Source: an uncultured Bacteroidales bacterium
Lineage (GTDB): Bacteria; Bacteroidota; Bacteroidia; Bacteroidales; Bacteroidaceae
Direction: 5' to 3'
Assembly: GCA_945787885.1 (NCBI GenBank)
Contig: CALZJF010000009.1
Coordinates: 1 to 64,000, forward strand
DNA length: 64,000 nucleotides
Position numbers and translations under genes: made by a program. Position 1 is the stretch's first letter; every line of letters starts with the position of its first letter. The notes under the pieces are model-generated. The model had not been told where the DNA came from. It ran no database searches and saw only the letters and a program-made list of their open reading frames with translations. Below, piece after piece: positions 18,590 through 28,700 of this stretch.

Positions 18590-18758
18590 AGTAAGTAGCG
18601 TAGGGTTTTATTATGGCTTGTCTGTTAGAACGCTCTCTTGGGCGCAGGTTTTAGCCTTGAAGACAGCCACATGGCCAGCCATGCTCCTTTGTTTCAAGAC
18701 TCAAACCAGCATCCAGACAGAGCATTCAAGCACAAAACCGATTTTCATTGCCTACGTT
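18590..18758 (+). repeat. F2 repeat element, about 170 bp (F2a)
   Basis: It matches the F2 copy at 40493-40686: a GGCTTGTCTGTTAGAACGCT segment, TTTTAGCCTTGAAGACAG, the hairpin CATGGCCAGCCATG, TTTCAAGACTCAAACC and the right end TTTTCATTGCCTAC. The left end is shortened. It lies just upstream of queG and upstream of the transporter promoter. Confidence 0.8.
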
Positions 18759-18954
18759 TTAGTCAGAACGAGCGGAGCACCGTCTGTGGGCAGCAGTCGC
18801 TCCCTCGTCTCCATGCAGCAAATTTAGCAGAAAATGCTGAAAAGTCAGCAGATTCCAGACCATAATCCCCGAAAAGAAACGCCGCAGAATGCCCTATCCA
18901 CTATCTGACTTTGCAGTGTGCCACATGCAGAATGACCGCTTTTTTCGCTCTGCG

Positions 18955-18986
18955 CTTGCATAGTGACCATTTTCATGTTATTTTTG
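18955..18986 (+). promoter_or_regulatory. Promoter for the AspT-type transporter
   Basis: CTTG (18955-18958), 20 bp, TATTTTTG (18979-18986): one mismatch in the -33 box, full -7 match. The stretch 18759-18954 before it holds nothing else recognisable. Confidence 0.55.
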
Positions 18987-19061
18987 CACTTGGAAACACA
19001 TGGCAACCTGACCCGTTTCCCTCTTTTTCTGACGAAAAAATCTTTATAATAGCTTTACATT

Positions 19062-20816
19062 ATGGATTGGTTAGTCAAACTTTTCACGAATCCTGAGGGC
19101 ATAGCCCATATCATGATTCTCTACGCCCTCGTCATCAGCCTGGGTGTGAAACTCGGACGGTGGAAAATTGGCGGCAAGAAGAACGGCATTGCCTTCGGAG
19201 TCACATGGGTGCTCTTCGTCGGCATTATCGTCGGCCACGTCTGCACCCACGGACTCTATGCCGACGCTGCTGCTGCCGTAGCCTATCAGAAGCCCATCAT
19301 CGACTTGGTGAAGGAGCTGGGCCTGATTCTCTTCGTCTATTGCATCGGCCTTCAGGTAGGCCCCAGCTTCTTTGAAGTCTTCAAGGGCGGCGGCGGAGTG
19401 CAGATGAATCTCCTCGCCGTCGGCATCGTCGTGCTCAATGTCGCCGTCATGCTCGGGCTATGGGCTTTGGGCAGCAACCTCGGCATTCTGACTCAGGGTG
19501 CCAACAATCTGCCGATGATGGTAGGCGTCATGTATGGCGCCGTGACGAACACCCCCGGTCTCGGTGCTGCCAACGGCGTGCTGGCCGAAGTGCTCGGCGA
19601 TGCCGCCCCTGCCATCGCCAACGGCTATGCCTGCGCCTATCCCCTCGGCGTCGTCGGCATCATCCTCTCCACCATCGTCATCCGCTTCCTCACCCGCACG
19701 AGCATCGAAGAGGCGCGCGAGGAGCTGGCCCAGAGCGAGGCGAGCAACCCTGACCGCGCAGCCTTCCACATGGCCGTCCGCGTGAAGAGCACCGCCGTCA
19801 TTGGCCGCAGCCTCAAGCAGCTCCATGACTTCCTCAACCGCCAGTTCGTCGTCAGCCGCTGCTTCCTTGAAGATGGCAGCGTCATCATCCCCAATGGCGA
19901 CACCGAGCTCAAGCTGGGCATGGAGCTCCACATCACGTGTGCCGAGGCCGAGGCTGAGCCCATCGCCCTCCTCATGGGCGAAATCATCCCCCGTGGGCAG
20001 TGGGCAGAGACCGACGCCGCTGCGATGGACTATGTCAGCCAGCGGCTCATCATCACGAAGCCTGAAATCAACGGCAAGACCTTCAACGACCTTCATTTCT
20101 CCACCATCTACGGTGTCAATGTCACCCGCGTCACGCGCAACGGCATGGAGCTCTTTGCCGCCCGCGACCTCCGTCTGATGGTGGGCGACCGCCTGCTCGT
20201 CACGGGCCGACGCGAGAACATCAATGAAGTTCGCGACCTCGTCGGAGCCAACGTGAAGCACCTTGACCACCCCAACGTCGGCGCCATCTTCTTCGGCATC
20301 CTCGCCGGAGTCTTGCTCGGACAAGTGCCCATACCCATTCCCGGTGTCGAAATCCCCGTGAAGCTCGGTCTTGCCGGCGGTCCGCTCGTCGTCGCCATCC
20401 TCATCGGAGCCTTCGGCTATCGCTATAAGATTAACAGCTACACCTCCACCTCTGCCAACATGCTCCTGCGCGAAGTCGGACTCATCCTCTTCCTCAGCAG
20501 CGTCGGCATTCAGGCTGGTGCGAAATTCCTCGACACCGTCCTTCAGGGCGATGGCGTCCACTATATCTGGATGGGATTCCTCATCACCATCATCCCCATC
20601 CTCGTCATGGGCGTCATAGGGCGTCTGAAACTGAAGCTCAACTATTTCACGCTGATGGGTCTTATCGCCGGTTCGAACACTGACCCCCCTGCGCTCGCCT
20701 TCGCCAACGCTACGGCCGGCAACAATGCCCCCGCCGTAGGCTATTCCACGGTCTATCCCCTCTCCATGTTCCTCCGCATTCTGATGGCACAACTTGTGCT
20801 CATCTTCTTCATGTAG
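19062..20816 (+). CDS. AspT/YidE-family transporter
   Basis: A 584-residue inner-membrane protein of the AspT (aspartate:alanine exchanger) superfamily, which includes the uncharacterised YidE and YbjL proteins. It has the typical internal duplication: a membrane half (about 15-210, with LGLILFVYCIGLQVGPSFF), two cytoplasmic TrkA-C/RCK-C regulatory domains (about 225-315 and 320-400) and a second membrane half (about 410-584, with VGLILFLSSVGIQAGAKF). The motif NLGLILFVY...GLQVGP recurs in each half, as expected. Substrates of this family in Bacteroidales are mostly unknown; amino or dicarboxylic acids are plausible. The gene stands alone with its own promoter. Confidence 0.85.
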   Translation: MDWLVKLFTNPEGIAHIMILYALVISLGVKLGRWKIGGKKNGIAFGVTWVLFVGIIVGHVCTHGLYADAAAAVAYQKPIIDLVKELGLILFVYCIGLQVGPSFFEVFKGGGGVQMNLLAVGIVVLNVAVMLGLWALGSNLGILTQGANNLPMMVGVMYGAVTNTPGLGAANGVLAEVLGDAAPAIANGYACAYPLGVVGIILSTIVIRFLTRTSIEEAREELAQSEASNPDRAAFHMAVRVKSTAVIGRSLKQLHDFLNRQFVVSRCFLEDGSVIIPNGDTELKLGMELHITCAEAEAEPIALLMGEIIPRGQWAETDAAAMDYVSQRLIITKPEINGKTFNDLHFSTIYGVNVTRVTRNGMELFAARDLRLMVGDRLLVTGRRENINEVRDLVGANVKHLDHPNVGAIFFGILAGVLLGQVPIPIPGVEIPVKLGLAGGPLVVAILIGAFGYRYKINSYTSTSANMLLREVGLILFLSSVGIQAGAKFLDTVLQGDGVHYIWMGFLITIIPILVMGVIGRLKLKLNYFTLMGLIAGSNTDPPALAFANATAGNNAPAVGYSTVYPLSMFLRILMAQLVLIFFM

Positions 20817-20841
20817 CCCCCTCGGAGGACGTAGCTCCATA

Positions 20842-20898
20842 GGCAGGTTCCATCAATTGGCTTGCGATAAGCAAGACAGAAGCACTGCCTTGCATCTG
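20842..20898 (+). repeat. F1 element remnant (F1d)
   Basis: It starts GGCAGGTTCCATCAATTGG, continues CTTGCGATAAGCAAGACAG and ACTGCCTTGCAT, then is lost. It shares the internal deletion of the copy at 23227-23305. The right terminus is absent. Confidence 0.65.
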
Positions 20899-20907
20899 CC
20901 CATAGTG

Positions 20908-20957
20908 AAAATCCCATACACCCCAGCCCTCAGCGGCAGGGGCGTATGGGATTTTTT
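20908..20957 (+). terminator. Terminator after the AspT-type transporter
   Basis: A 12-bp inverted repeat (AAAATCCCATAC at 20908-20919, complement at 20944-20955) ending in a T-run. The F1 remnant sits between the transporter stop and this hairpin. Confidence 0.7.
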
Positions 20958-21007
20958 CCGTATCCCCCAGTCTCCCTGTCCGCCTCCCCCTGTCAGGCTC
21001 TTTCTCC

Positions 21008-21125
21008 TGCCTGCAAATCGCCCTGGGAAATGGCCATTTTCCGGGGGCGGAATGACCACTTTCGGGGGTCAGAATGACCACATTCAGGGGTCAATGTGGC
21101 CACATGGAGTGCGGCAGCCCAGCAG
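21008..21125 (+). repeat. 22-bp x 4 array element, copy A2
   Basis: Sites at 21031 (TGGCCA), 21053 (TGACCA), 21075 (TGACCA) and 21097 (TGGCCA), all exactly 22 bp apart, with G-rich spacers on the + strand (such as CTTTCGGGGGTCAGAA). The left flank CTGCAAATCGCCCTGGGAAA is similar to that of A3. Confidence 0.85.
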
Positions 21126-21331
21126 CAGCCGAAAAGTTCACGCCAGTGGCGCCCGGATTTTGCCCTCGCGGAGAGGGTGTTCGTATCGCGTTTCGGGCGC
21201 ATGGCCATACGTCGCGCTCGCCCCTCGCGCCCTTTCATGCCCCCGAATAGCAGGAAAGGCGATAGGTTTGCATCGCCAACCTTCACATATAGGCGTTGCG
21301 GGCGCGCGAGTGTGCGTTTTGTGAGGGAAGT
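21126..21331. other. Remainder of the transporter-nadB gap
   Basis: No gene, repeat or clear structure seen. The open frames here are short and have GC-rich composition without any recognisable protein. Confidence 0.5.
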
Positions 21332-21365
21332 CTTGCAGCAGATTTGAAATAAATACATAATTTTG
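21332..21365 (+). promoter_or_regulatory. Candidate promoter for nadB
   Basis: CTTG (21332-21335), 22 bp, TAATTTTG (21358-21365). The -7 box is good; the spacing is 2 bp long. Confidence 0.4.
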
Positions 21366-21517
21366 TCGCGGGCAAGTGGGGACTTTCGCGCCCCGGAAGC
21401 ATGATGCAGCAGTGGCGATGGCTCTGAATCCAGCCCGGCGCCATGCTTTCGGCAGCAGCATCTTCTCTCTCCCCACGGCTGCGCCCAACACCCTGACATA
21501 GATTCAGCATCAACAAG

Positions 21518-23104
21518 ATGATCAGAAAATTCGATTTCCTCGTAATTGGTTCTGGCGTTGCCGGAATGAGTTACGCCCTCCAAGCCGCAGCCTCAGGTAA
21601 AGGCAAGGTGGCACTGATTTGCAAGACTACCATCGACGAGGCCAATACGGCGAAGGCGCAGGGCGGCGTGTCGAGTGTGACGAACTTCGAGGTCGATACC
21701 TTTGAGAAGCACATTGAAGACACCATGATTGCCGGCGACTTCATCTCCGACCCTCAGGCTGTGGAACAAGTGGTGAAAGGCGGGCCCGACGGCATACGGC
21801 GCTTGGTGGAATGGGGTGTGAACTTCGACAAGAAAGCCGACGGCACCTTCGACCTTCACCGCGAAGGCGGACATTCAGAGTTCAGAATCCTCCACCATGC
21901 CGACGACACGGGTTTCGAGATTCAGCGCGGACTCATCGAGGCGTGCCGCCGGAACCGCCATATCAAAATCATGGAGAACCATTACGCCGTGGAGGTCATC
22001 ACGCAGCATCATCTGGGCATTGAGGTCAACCGCCGCACGCCCGACATAGAGTGCTACGGTGCCTACGTGCTCGACCCCGATACGGGGAAGATCGACACGT
22101 ATCTTTCGCGCGTCACCATTCTGGCCACAGGCGGCTGCGGAGCCGTCTATAGCACGACGTCGAACCCCAACATCGCCACGGGCGACGGCATCGCCATGGC
22201 CTATCGCGCCAAGGCGACGGTGAAGGACATGGAGTTCATACAGTTCCACCCCACCGTCCTCTTCAATCCCCACGAGACCCACCCCGCCTTCCTCATCACG
22301 GAGGCGATGCGCGGCTACGGCGGCATCCTCCGGCTGCCAAACGGGCAGGAGTTCATGCAGAAATACGATAAGCGCCTCTCCCTCGCGCCGCGCGACATCG
22401 TGGCGCGAGCCATCGACCGCGAAATGAAAATCAACGGCATCGACCATGTCTGCCTCGATGTGACCCACAAGGACCCCGAGGAGACGCGCCGCCACTTCCC
22501 CAACATCTATGCCAAATGCATGAGCATCGGCATCGACATCACGCGGCAATACATCCCCGTGGCTCCCGCCGCCCACTATCTCTGCGGCGGCGTGAAGGTG
22601 GACCTCAACTCCGAAAGTTCCATACACCGCCTCTATGCCATCGGCGAATGCTCCTGCACGGGGCTCCACGGCGGCAACCGTCTGGCATCGAACAGCCTGA
22701 TCGAGGCCGTGGTATATGCCGAAAAGGCGGCGCAGCACAGCATCGCACACATCGATGAATATGCCTTCAATGAGGCCGTGCCGGAATGGAACGATGCCGG
22801 GACGATGACGAACGAGGAGAAGATTCTCATCGCGCAGGATACGCGCGAGGTGTGCCAGATCATGTCGAACTATGTGGGCATCGTGCGCTCCGACCTCCGT
22901 CTGCATCGCGCCTGGACTCGCCTTGACCTTCTCTATGAGGAAACGGAGGAGCTCTTCAAGCGCGTGAAGGCCACGCCCGACATCTGCGAGCTGCGCAATA
23001 TGATCAACGTGGGCTATCTCATCACGCGCCAAGCCTTGGAGCGGAAGGAAAGCCGCGGGCTGCACTACACCATCGACTATCCGAAGCATGCCCTCGATGC
23101 CTGA
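21518..23104 (+). CDS. nadB: L-aspartate oxidase
   Basis: A 528-residue FAD enzyme that oxidises L-aspartate to iminoaspartate, the first step of de novo NAD synthesis. The N-terminal dinucleotide-binding motif is VIGSGVAGMSYAL (9-21), followed by NTAKAQGGVSS (about 44-54) and the substrate-site region HREGGHSEFRILHHADDTG, all typical of NadB and the fumarate reductase flavoprotein family. Later motifs GGVKVD and GLHGGNRLASNSLIEAVVY support NadB. The C-terminal helical domain is present (CQIMSNYVGIVRSD). The length is normal. nadA and nadC are not adjacent, so the pathway genes are dispersed or outside the window. Confidence 0.95.
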   Translation: MIRKFDFLVIGSGVAGMSYALQAAASGKGKVALICKTTIDEANTAKAQGGVSSVTNFEVDTFEKHIEDTMIAGDFISDPQAVEQVVKGGPDGIRRLVEWGVNFDKKADGTFDLHREGGHSEFRILHHADDTGFEIQRGLIEACRRNRHIKIMENHYAVEVITQHHLGIEVNRRTPDIECYGAYVLDPDTGKIDTYLSRVTILATGGCGAVYSTTSNPNIATGDGIAMAYRAKATVKDMEFIQFHPTVLFNPHETHPAFLITEAMRGYGGILRLPNGQEFMQKYDKRLSLAPRDIVARAIDREMKINGIDHVCLDVTHKDPEETRRHFPNIYAKCMSIGIDITRQYIPVAPAAHYLCGGVKVDLNSESSIHRLYAIGECSCTGLHGGNRLASNSLIEAVVYAEKAAQHSIAHIDEYAFNEAVPEWNDAGTMTNEEKILIAQDTREVCQIMSNYVGIVRSDLRLHRAWTRLDLLYEETEELFKRVKATPDICELRNMINVGYLITRQALERKESRGLHYTIDYPKHALDA

Positions 23105-23226
23105 ATGGCCATCCATCGTACATATTACACACACACATAGGCGAGGAGTCTGCGCTGATTCCTCCCGCACAGTTTTCAGTACAAGGGGGAAGGTGAAGGC
23201 TAACGCCCTCTCCCCCGCACACATAA

Positions 23227-23305
23227 CGTAGGTTCTATCAATTAGCTTGCGATAAGCAAGACAGAAACACTGCCTTACATTGAAAACTAATTTATAGAAC
23301 CTGCC
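23227..23305 (+). mobile_element. F1 MITE-like element, 79 bp (F1e)
   Basis: CGTAGGTTCTATCAATTAGC to ATTTATAGAACCTGCC, flanked on both sides by ATAA (23223-23226 and 23306-23309). It carries an internal deletion relative to the 101-bp form. It lies 19 bases upstream of the carboxyltransferase start codon. Confidence 0.8.
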
Positions 23306-23324
23306 ATAACCCACAAAACAACGT

Positions 23325-24878
23325 ATGTCCGTACAACAGAAAAAAATCAAGGAATTAGTAGAGAAGCGCGCCATTGCCCGTCTGGGAGGCGGCGAAGTAG
23401 CCATCGACAAGCAGCATGCCAAGGGCAAGGCCACGGCACGCGAGCGCATCGCACTCCTCGTCGATGAGGGGTCGTTCGAGGAGATGGACATGTTCAAGCT
23501 CCACCGCTGCCACGACTTCGGCATGGAGAAGAAGAAATTCTTCGGCGATGGCATCGTCTGCGGTAGTGCCACTATCAACGGCCGCCTCACCTATGTCTAT
23601 GCGCAGGACTTCACCGTCAATGGCGGTAGCCTCTCGGAGACGATGGCTGAGAAAATCTGCAAGGTGCAGGATTTGGCGATGAAGATGGGCGCGCCCATCA
23701 TTGGCCTGAACGATTCCGGCGGCGCACGCATTCAGGAGGGTGTGAACAGTCTGGCAGGTTTTGCCAATATCTTCCAGCGCAACATCGAGGCATCGGGCGT
23801 CATTCCTCAGATCAGCGGCATCTGCGGCCCTTGCGCCGGAGGCAGCGTCTATAGCCCCGCCCTCACCGACTTCATCGTCATGCTCGAAAACGTCAGCTAT
23901 ATGTTCCTCACGGGCCCGAAGGTGGTGAAGACCGTCACGGGCGAAGATGTCAGTCAGGAGGAGCTCGGCGGCGCATCCGTACACGCCAAGAAGAGCGGCG
24001 TATGCCATTTCACCGCGCAGACGGAGGAGGAGTTTGCCGCACTGCTGCGCCAGCTCCTCACCTATATTCCCCAGAACAACCGCGAGCGTACGCCCCGCGT
24101 GGAATGCACTGACCCCATCGACCGCAAGGAAGACCGCCTGAACGAAATTATCCCTGACAATCCCAATCAGGCCTACGATATGTATGAAGTCATCGGAGCC
24201 ATCGTCGATAACGGCGAGTTCATGGAGGTTCAGCGCGAGTTCGCACGCAATATCATCGTAGGCTTCGCCCGTTTCAATGGCCAGAGCGTAGGCATCGTGG
24301 CTAATCAGCCCAAAGTTTTCGCAGGTGTGCTCGACTGCAACGCCTCTCGCAAGGCTGCGCGCTTCGTGCGTTTCTGCGATGCCTTCAATATTCCCATCGT
24401 CAGCCTCGTGGATGTGCCGGGATTCCTCCCCGGAACGGGTCAGGAGTACAATGCCGTCATCAGCCACGGTGCTAAGCTCCTCTATGCCTACGGCGAGGCC
24501 ACGGTGCCCAAGGTCACTGTCACGCTCCGCAAGAGCTACGGCGGAAGCCACATCGTCATGGGCAGCAAGCAGCTGAAGGCCGACCTGAACTATGCCTGGC
24601 CCTCGGCAGAGATTGCCGTGATGGGAGCGAGCGGTGCCGTTGCAGTGCTTCAGGCAAAGGCTGCCAAGGCGGCTGCCGACCCCAAGGCGTTCCTCGCTGA
24701 GAAGGAAAAGGAATACAACGACCTCTTCACTAACCCCTACAAGGCTGCGGAATATGGCTATGTGGACGATGTCATCGAGCCCCGCAACACGCGTCTGCGC
24801 ATCTGCCGCGCTCTGGCTCAGCTGGAGACGAAGAGCGAGACGCGCCCCACAAAGAAGCATGGCAACCTGCCCCTCTAA
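23325..24878 (+). CDS. Acyl-CoA carboxyltransferase (MmdA/PccB type)
   Basis: A 517-residue carboxyltransferase subunit with the two crotonase-like lobes of the biotin-dependent carboxylase/decarboxylase family. Landmarks are [33 protein letters not shown], the second-lobe [14 protein letters not shown] and [14 protein letters not shown]. In Bacteroidales the closest systems are methylmalonyl-CoA decarboxylase (MmdA, succinate-to-propionate pathway) and propionyl-CoA carboxylase (PccB). It moves a carboxyl group between methylmalonyl/propionyl-CoA and the biotin of the carrier two genes downstream. The gene starts an apparent three-gene operon (gaps of 24 and 16 bases). Sequence reading alone does not separate the decarboxylase from the carboxylase role. 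Confidence 0.88.
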   Translation: MSVQQKKIKELVEKRAIARLGGGEVAIDKQHAKGKATARERIALLVDEGSFEEMDMFKLHRCHDFGMEKKKFFGDGIVCGSATINGRLTYVYAQDFTVNGGSLSETMAEKICKVQDLAMKMGAPIIGLNDSGGARIQEGVNSLAGFANIFQRNIEASGVIPQISGICGPCAGGSVYSPALTDFIVMLENVSYMFLTGPKVVKTVTGEDVSQEELGGASVHAKKSGVCHFTAQTEEEFAALLRQLLTYIPQNNRERTPRVECTDPIDRKEDRLNEIIPDNPNQAYDMYEVIGAIVDNGEFMEVQREFARNIIVGFARFNGQSVGIVANQPKVFAGVLDCNASRKAARFVRFCDAFNIPIVSLVDVPGFLPGTGQEYNAVISHGAKLLYAYGEATVPKVTVTLRKSYGGSHIVMGSKQLKADLNYAWPSAEIAVMGASGAVAVLQAKAAKAAADPKAFLAEKEKEYNDLFTNPYKAAEYGYVDDVIEPRNTRLRICRALAQLETKSETRPTKKHGNLPL

Positions 24879-24902
24879 CACTTTCTCTCTCAAGAAATAT
24901 CT

Positions 24903-25166
24903 ATGAAGCAACTCAAATATAACATTGCGGGGAAGGAAGTGCTGATTTCCATCTCCAACTCGGGCAATGTGGCGAGCGTCAGTGCCGATGGCAAACCCCT
25001 TGAGCCCACTGCAGAGGAGATGGCGGTCTATGCCGGAGTCATCGCCTTGGCATTGGCACAGTATGAAGTGGAGGAAGTACACGACGAGGAGACCTCCGTC
25101 ATCACCCTCAAGCACAGCGTTACGCCGTGGAACGACCCCGCCCGACAGTTCAACCATAGCAACTAA
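24903..25166 (+). CDS. Small protein between carboxyltransferase and biotin carrier
   Basis: An 87-residue protein in the position where Na+-translocating decarboxylase operons often encode a small gamma/delta subunit (OadG/MmdD type). It has a short hydrophobic stretch (MAVYAGVIALALAQY, about 41-55), too short and isolated to be a certain membrane helix. An acidic region (YEVEEVHDEE) follows, then a C-terminal SVTPWNDPARQF. The start has a fair context 24 bases after the upstream stop. The role as an assembly or linker subunit of the carboxylase complex is inferred from position only; no motif is decisive. Confidence 0.7.
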   Translation: MKQLKYNIAGKEVLISISNSGNVASVSADGKPLEPTAEEMAVYAGVIALALAQYEVEEVHDEETSVITLKHSVTPWNDPARQFNHSN

Positions 25167-25182
25167 AAAACGAATATCCCCA

Positions 25183-25656
25183 ATGAGAACATATAGCTAC
25201 AATGTGAATGGCGCGCAGTACGACGTGACCATTGAGAGCATTCAGGGCCAGATGGCAAAATTGAACGTCAATGGTGTGGCGTTCGATGTTGAAATGCTCG
25301 GAACTCCTCTTACCGAGGGCCAGCTGCCTGCCGTCGAGGCCACGGCTGCTCCCGCCGCTGCCGCTCCCACTGCTTCTGCTGCCGCTCCCACTGCTCCCGC
25401 TGCCGCTCCCACTGCTCCTGCCGCAAAGGGCGAGGCTGGCGCCGGAACTCCCGTCAAGGCTCCCCTCCCCGGAGTAGTGACGAAGGTGCTCGTCAGCACA
25501 GGTCAGGCCGTTAAGAAGGGCGACACCGTCGTCGTGCTCGAAGCCATGAAGATGGAAAACAACATCACGGCGGAATGCGACGGCAGTGTCACGGGCGTTT
25601 GCTGCGCCGCGGGCGACAGCGTCATGGAGGGCACCACGCTCGTCACCATAGGCTAA
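25183..25656 (+). CDS. Biotin carboxyl carrier protein of the acyl-CoA (de)carboxylase
   Basis: A 157-residue carrier that holds the biotin shuttling CO2 within the decarboxylase/carboxylase complex. The N-terminal 50 residues form a small domain (MRTYSYNVNGAQYDV). An Ala/Pro/Thr linker with internal repeats follows (APTAPAA, about 55-85). The C-terminal biotinyl domain has the EAMKMEN motif with the modified lysine at about residue 123. The start is the ATG at 25183; the frame is open further upstream only as an overlap with the small gene before it. The length and order fit MmdC-type subunits. The gene closes the three-gene cluster; a membrane beta subunit does not follow. Confidence 0.92.
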   Translation: MRTYSYNVNGAQYDVTIESIQGQMAKLNVNGVAFDVEMLGTPLTEGQLPAVEATAAPAAAAPTASAAAPTAPAAAPTAPAAKGEAGAGTPVKAPLPGVVTKVLVSTGQAVKKGDTVVVLEAMKMENNITAECDGSVTGVCCAAGDSVMEGTTLVTIG

Positions 25657-25777
25657 AGAGAATTTTCTATAAGATTCTTGTCAGGATAAGGGTCGGTTGG
25701 GGGGAAATGCCCCTCAATCGATGCTTATTTATAGAGCATTCATACTCCCCCTGATTTATTTATAGTTCATATAAGGA

Positions 25778-28700
25778 ATGAAGCGTTATCGTATCATTAA
25801 CAACATCGTAGGATGGATGGTCTTTGCTGTGGCAGCCGTCACCTACTGTCTGACCGTTGAGCCCTCGGCACCCTTCTGGGACTGCCCGGAGTTTACCACG
25901 ACGGCAGCGCGTCTGGAGGTGGGACATCCACCCGGCGCACCCTTCTTCATGCTCACCGGAAACTTCTTCAGTCATTTTGCCTCTGACTCTACGCAAGTGG
26001 CGTACATGGTGAACATCATGTCGGCTATTCTGTCGGCATTCTGCATCCTTTTCCTGTTCTGGAGCGTCACGCATCTGGTGCGACGGCTGATTATCGATGA
26101 CGCTGCCACCGAGATTCCAGGCAGGCAGCTGCTCGTCATCATGGCGAGCGGTGTGGCTGCCGCCTTGGCCTACACCTGGAGTGACACCTTTTGGTTCTCT
26201 GCCGTAGAGAGCGAGGTGTATGCCTATAGTTCCATGTTCACCGCTCTCGTCTTCTGGCTCATCCTGAAATGGGAAGAGTGTGCCGATCAGCCGCGTTCTG
26301 ACCGCTGGCTCGTGCTCATCTTCTATCTGACGGGCCTGAGCATCGGCGTGCATCTGCTGAACCTCCTCTGCCTTCCTGCCATCGTGCTCGTGTATTACTA
26401 CAAGCGCTATCCCAATGCTGACCTGAAGGGCTCGCTCCTCGCACTCGGCGTTTCGGTGGTGCTTGTGGCCGCCGTGCTTTATGGCATTGTGCCTGGCATC
26501 GTGAAGGTGGGCGGATGGTTTGAACTGGCCTTCGTCAATGGCCTCGGACTGCCCTTCAACAGCGGCATGGTGTTCTACATCTTTGTCCTCGTTGCCGTCG
26601 TGCTGAGTGCCATTTGGGCAACGACGAAGAAGAACCGGCTGCGCATCAACATCCTCTATCTCGCCTCCGTGGCCCTCCTCGGCATACCTTTCTACGGCGA
26701 TGGCTACGTCATGCAGCTCTCAGTCGGCGTGCTCATCCTGTCTCTGCTCGGATGGGTGCTGACCATCAAGGACAGCCGGGGCGAATATCTCCTGCGCAAG
26801 CGCGTGCTCAACACTTCCTTGCTCTGCATGCTCATGCTCATGATTGGCTACTCCACGTACGCCGTCATCGTCATCCGCTCTACGCAGAATACGCCGATGG
26901 ACCAGAACTCGCCCGAGGACATCTTCTCCTTAGGCACATACCTGAACCGCGAACAATATGGCTCGCGCCCCCTCTTCTATGGCGAGGCCTACACCTCGCG
27001 CCCCATCGACATCGGCACGGAGACGCGCATTCAGCGTCATGAGAACACCATGGAGGAGCAGGCGGCAGGCGCGAAGGACCGCTACGACATCGTAGAGGTG
27101 CAGGGCAACTATGTCTATCCCAGCGCGATGAAGATGCTCTTCCCGCGTATGTACAGCGCAGCCCACGAGGGCCTCTACAAGCAGTGGCTCGGCGGCATCA
27201 CCACGCGCGAGGTCAGCTTCGACTTTGAACGCAACGGCGAGAAATATACGGATATCCCCGGCGAGATGCCCTCGCAGTGGGACAACATACGGTTCTTCCT
27301 CTCCTATCAGGTGAACTTCATGTATTGGCGCTACTTCATGTGGAACTTTGCCGGAAGGCAGAACGACATTCAGGGGCATGGCGAATATGAGCACGGCAAC
27401 TGGATAACGGGCTTCTCCTTCATCGACAATGGGCTTTACGGCAAGCAGGAAAAGCTGCCACAGGTGTTGCGCGAGAACAAGGGACACAACGTCTTCTACT
27501 GCCTGCCCCTCCTGCTCGGACTGCTCGGACTCTTCTGGCAGGCGTTCCGCGGGAAGCGCGGCATACAGCAGTTCTGGATCGTCTTCTTCCTCTTCTTCAT
27601 GACGGGCCTTGCCATCGTCCTGTACCTCAATCAGACGCCTAACCAGCCCCGTGAGCGCGACTATGCCTATGCAGGCTCCTTCTATGCCTTCGCCATGTGG
27701 ATTGGATTCGGCGTGGCGGCCATCGTAGAGTTGCCGCAGATGCTTGCAGCATATTTCGAGCGGAAATGGAACCATCGCCTCGACTGGCCCCTGACCATCC
27801 TTGCCGCCGCCGTGGCTCTCGCCGTGCCTTTGCAGATGGTCAGCCAAACATGGGACGACCACGACCGCTCAGGGCGTACCACTTGCCGCGACTTTGGCTC
27901 GAACTATCTGAACACTCTTGACGAAAAGGGCTATCCCATCATCTTCACCAATGGCGACAACGATACCTTCCCCCTCTGGTATGCTCAGGACACCGAAGGC
28001 ATTCGCACGGACGCCCGTGTCTGCAACCTCTCCTATCTGCAGACCGACTGGTACACTGACCAGATGCGACGCCCGGCGTGGAAGAGCCCGGCCCTCCCCA
28101 TCACGTGGGAGCGTTATGAATACGTGGACAACGTGAAGGGATTTGGCCCGGACGGCGACGTCAGCCACGACATTTTCTATGTGGAGAACATGAAGGCGCA
28201 GCTCGATGAGCTCAAGAAGGAAATGGAGGCTGACCCCGAACTCGTGAAGAAATATGGATATAGCGACCCCTATGACCTGAGGTTCATCATCGACAATTTC
28301 GTGCGCAACCCCGAATTGTCGTTCATCCCCACCGACTCCATCGTCGTCCACATTGACCGCGATGCCGTCATCCGTTCGGGCATGATGCTCCCCAACGGGC
28401 CTGACAGCATCCCCGAGCATTTCAGCATCGCGCTCAAGAAGCAGCGCGTGACGAAGTCGGAAATGATGGTCTATGAACTCCTGGCACGCCATAACTGGGT
28501 GCGCCCCCTCTATATGAGCGTCACCCTCGGTCCTGAGAACTATGCCGGACTCGACAATCATCTCGTGCTCGAAGGCCTCGCCTCGCGCGTGACGCCCTTC
28601 GAGTTCAGCGGCGAGGCCGTGGACACGGAGAAGATGTACGAGAACTTCATGACGAAGTTCCGCTTCGGAGGCATCGACCGCGATGGCATCTACCTCGACC

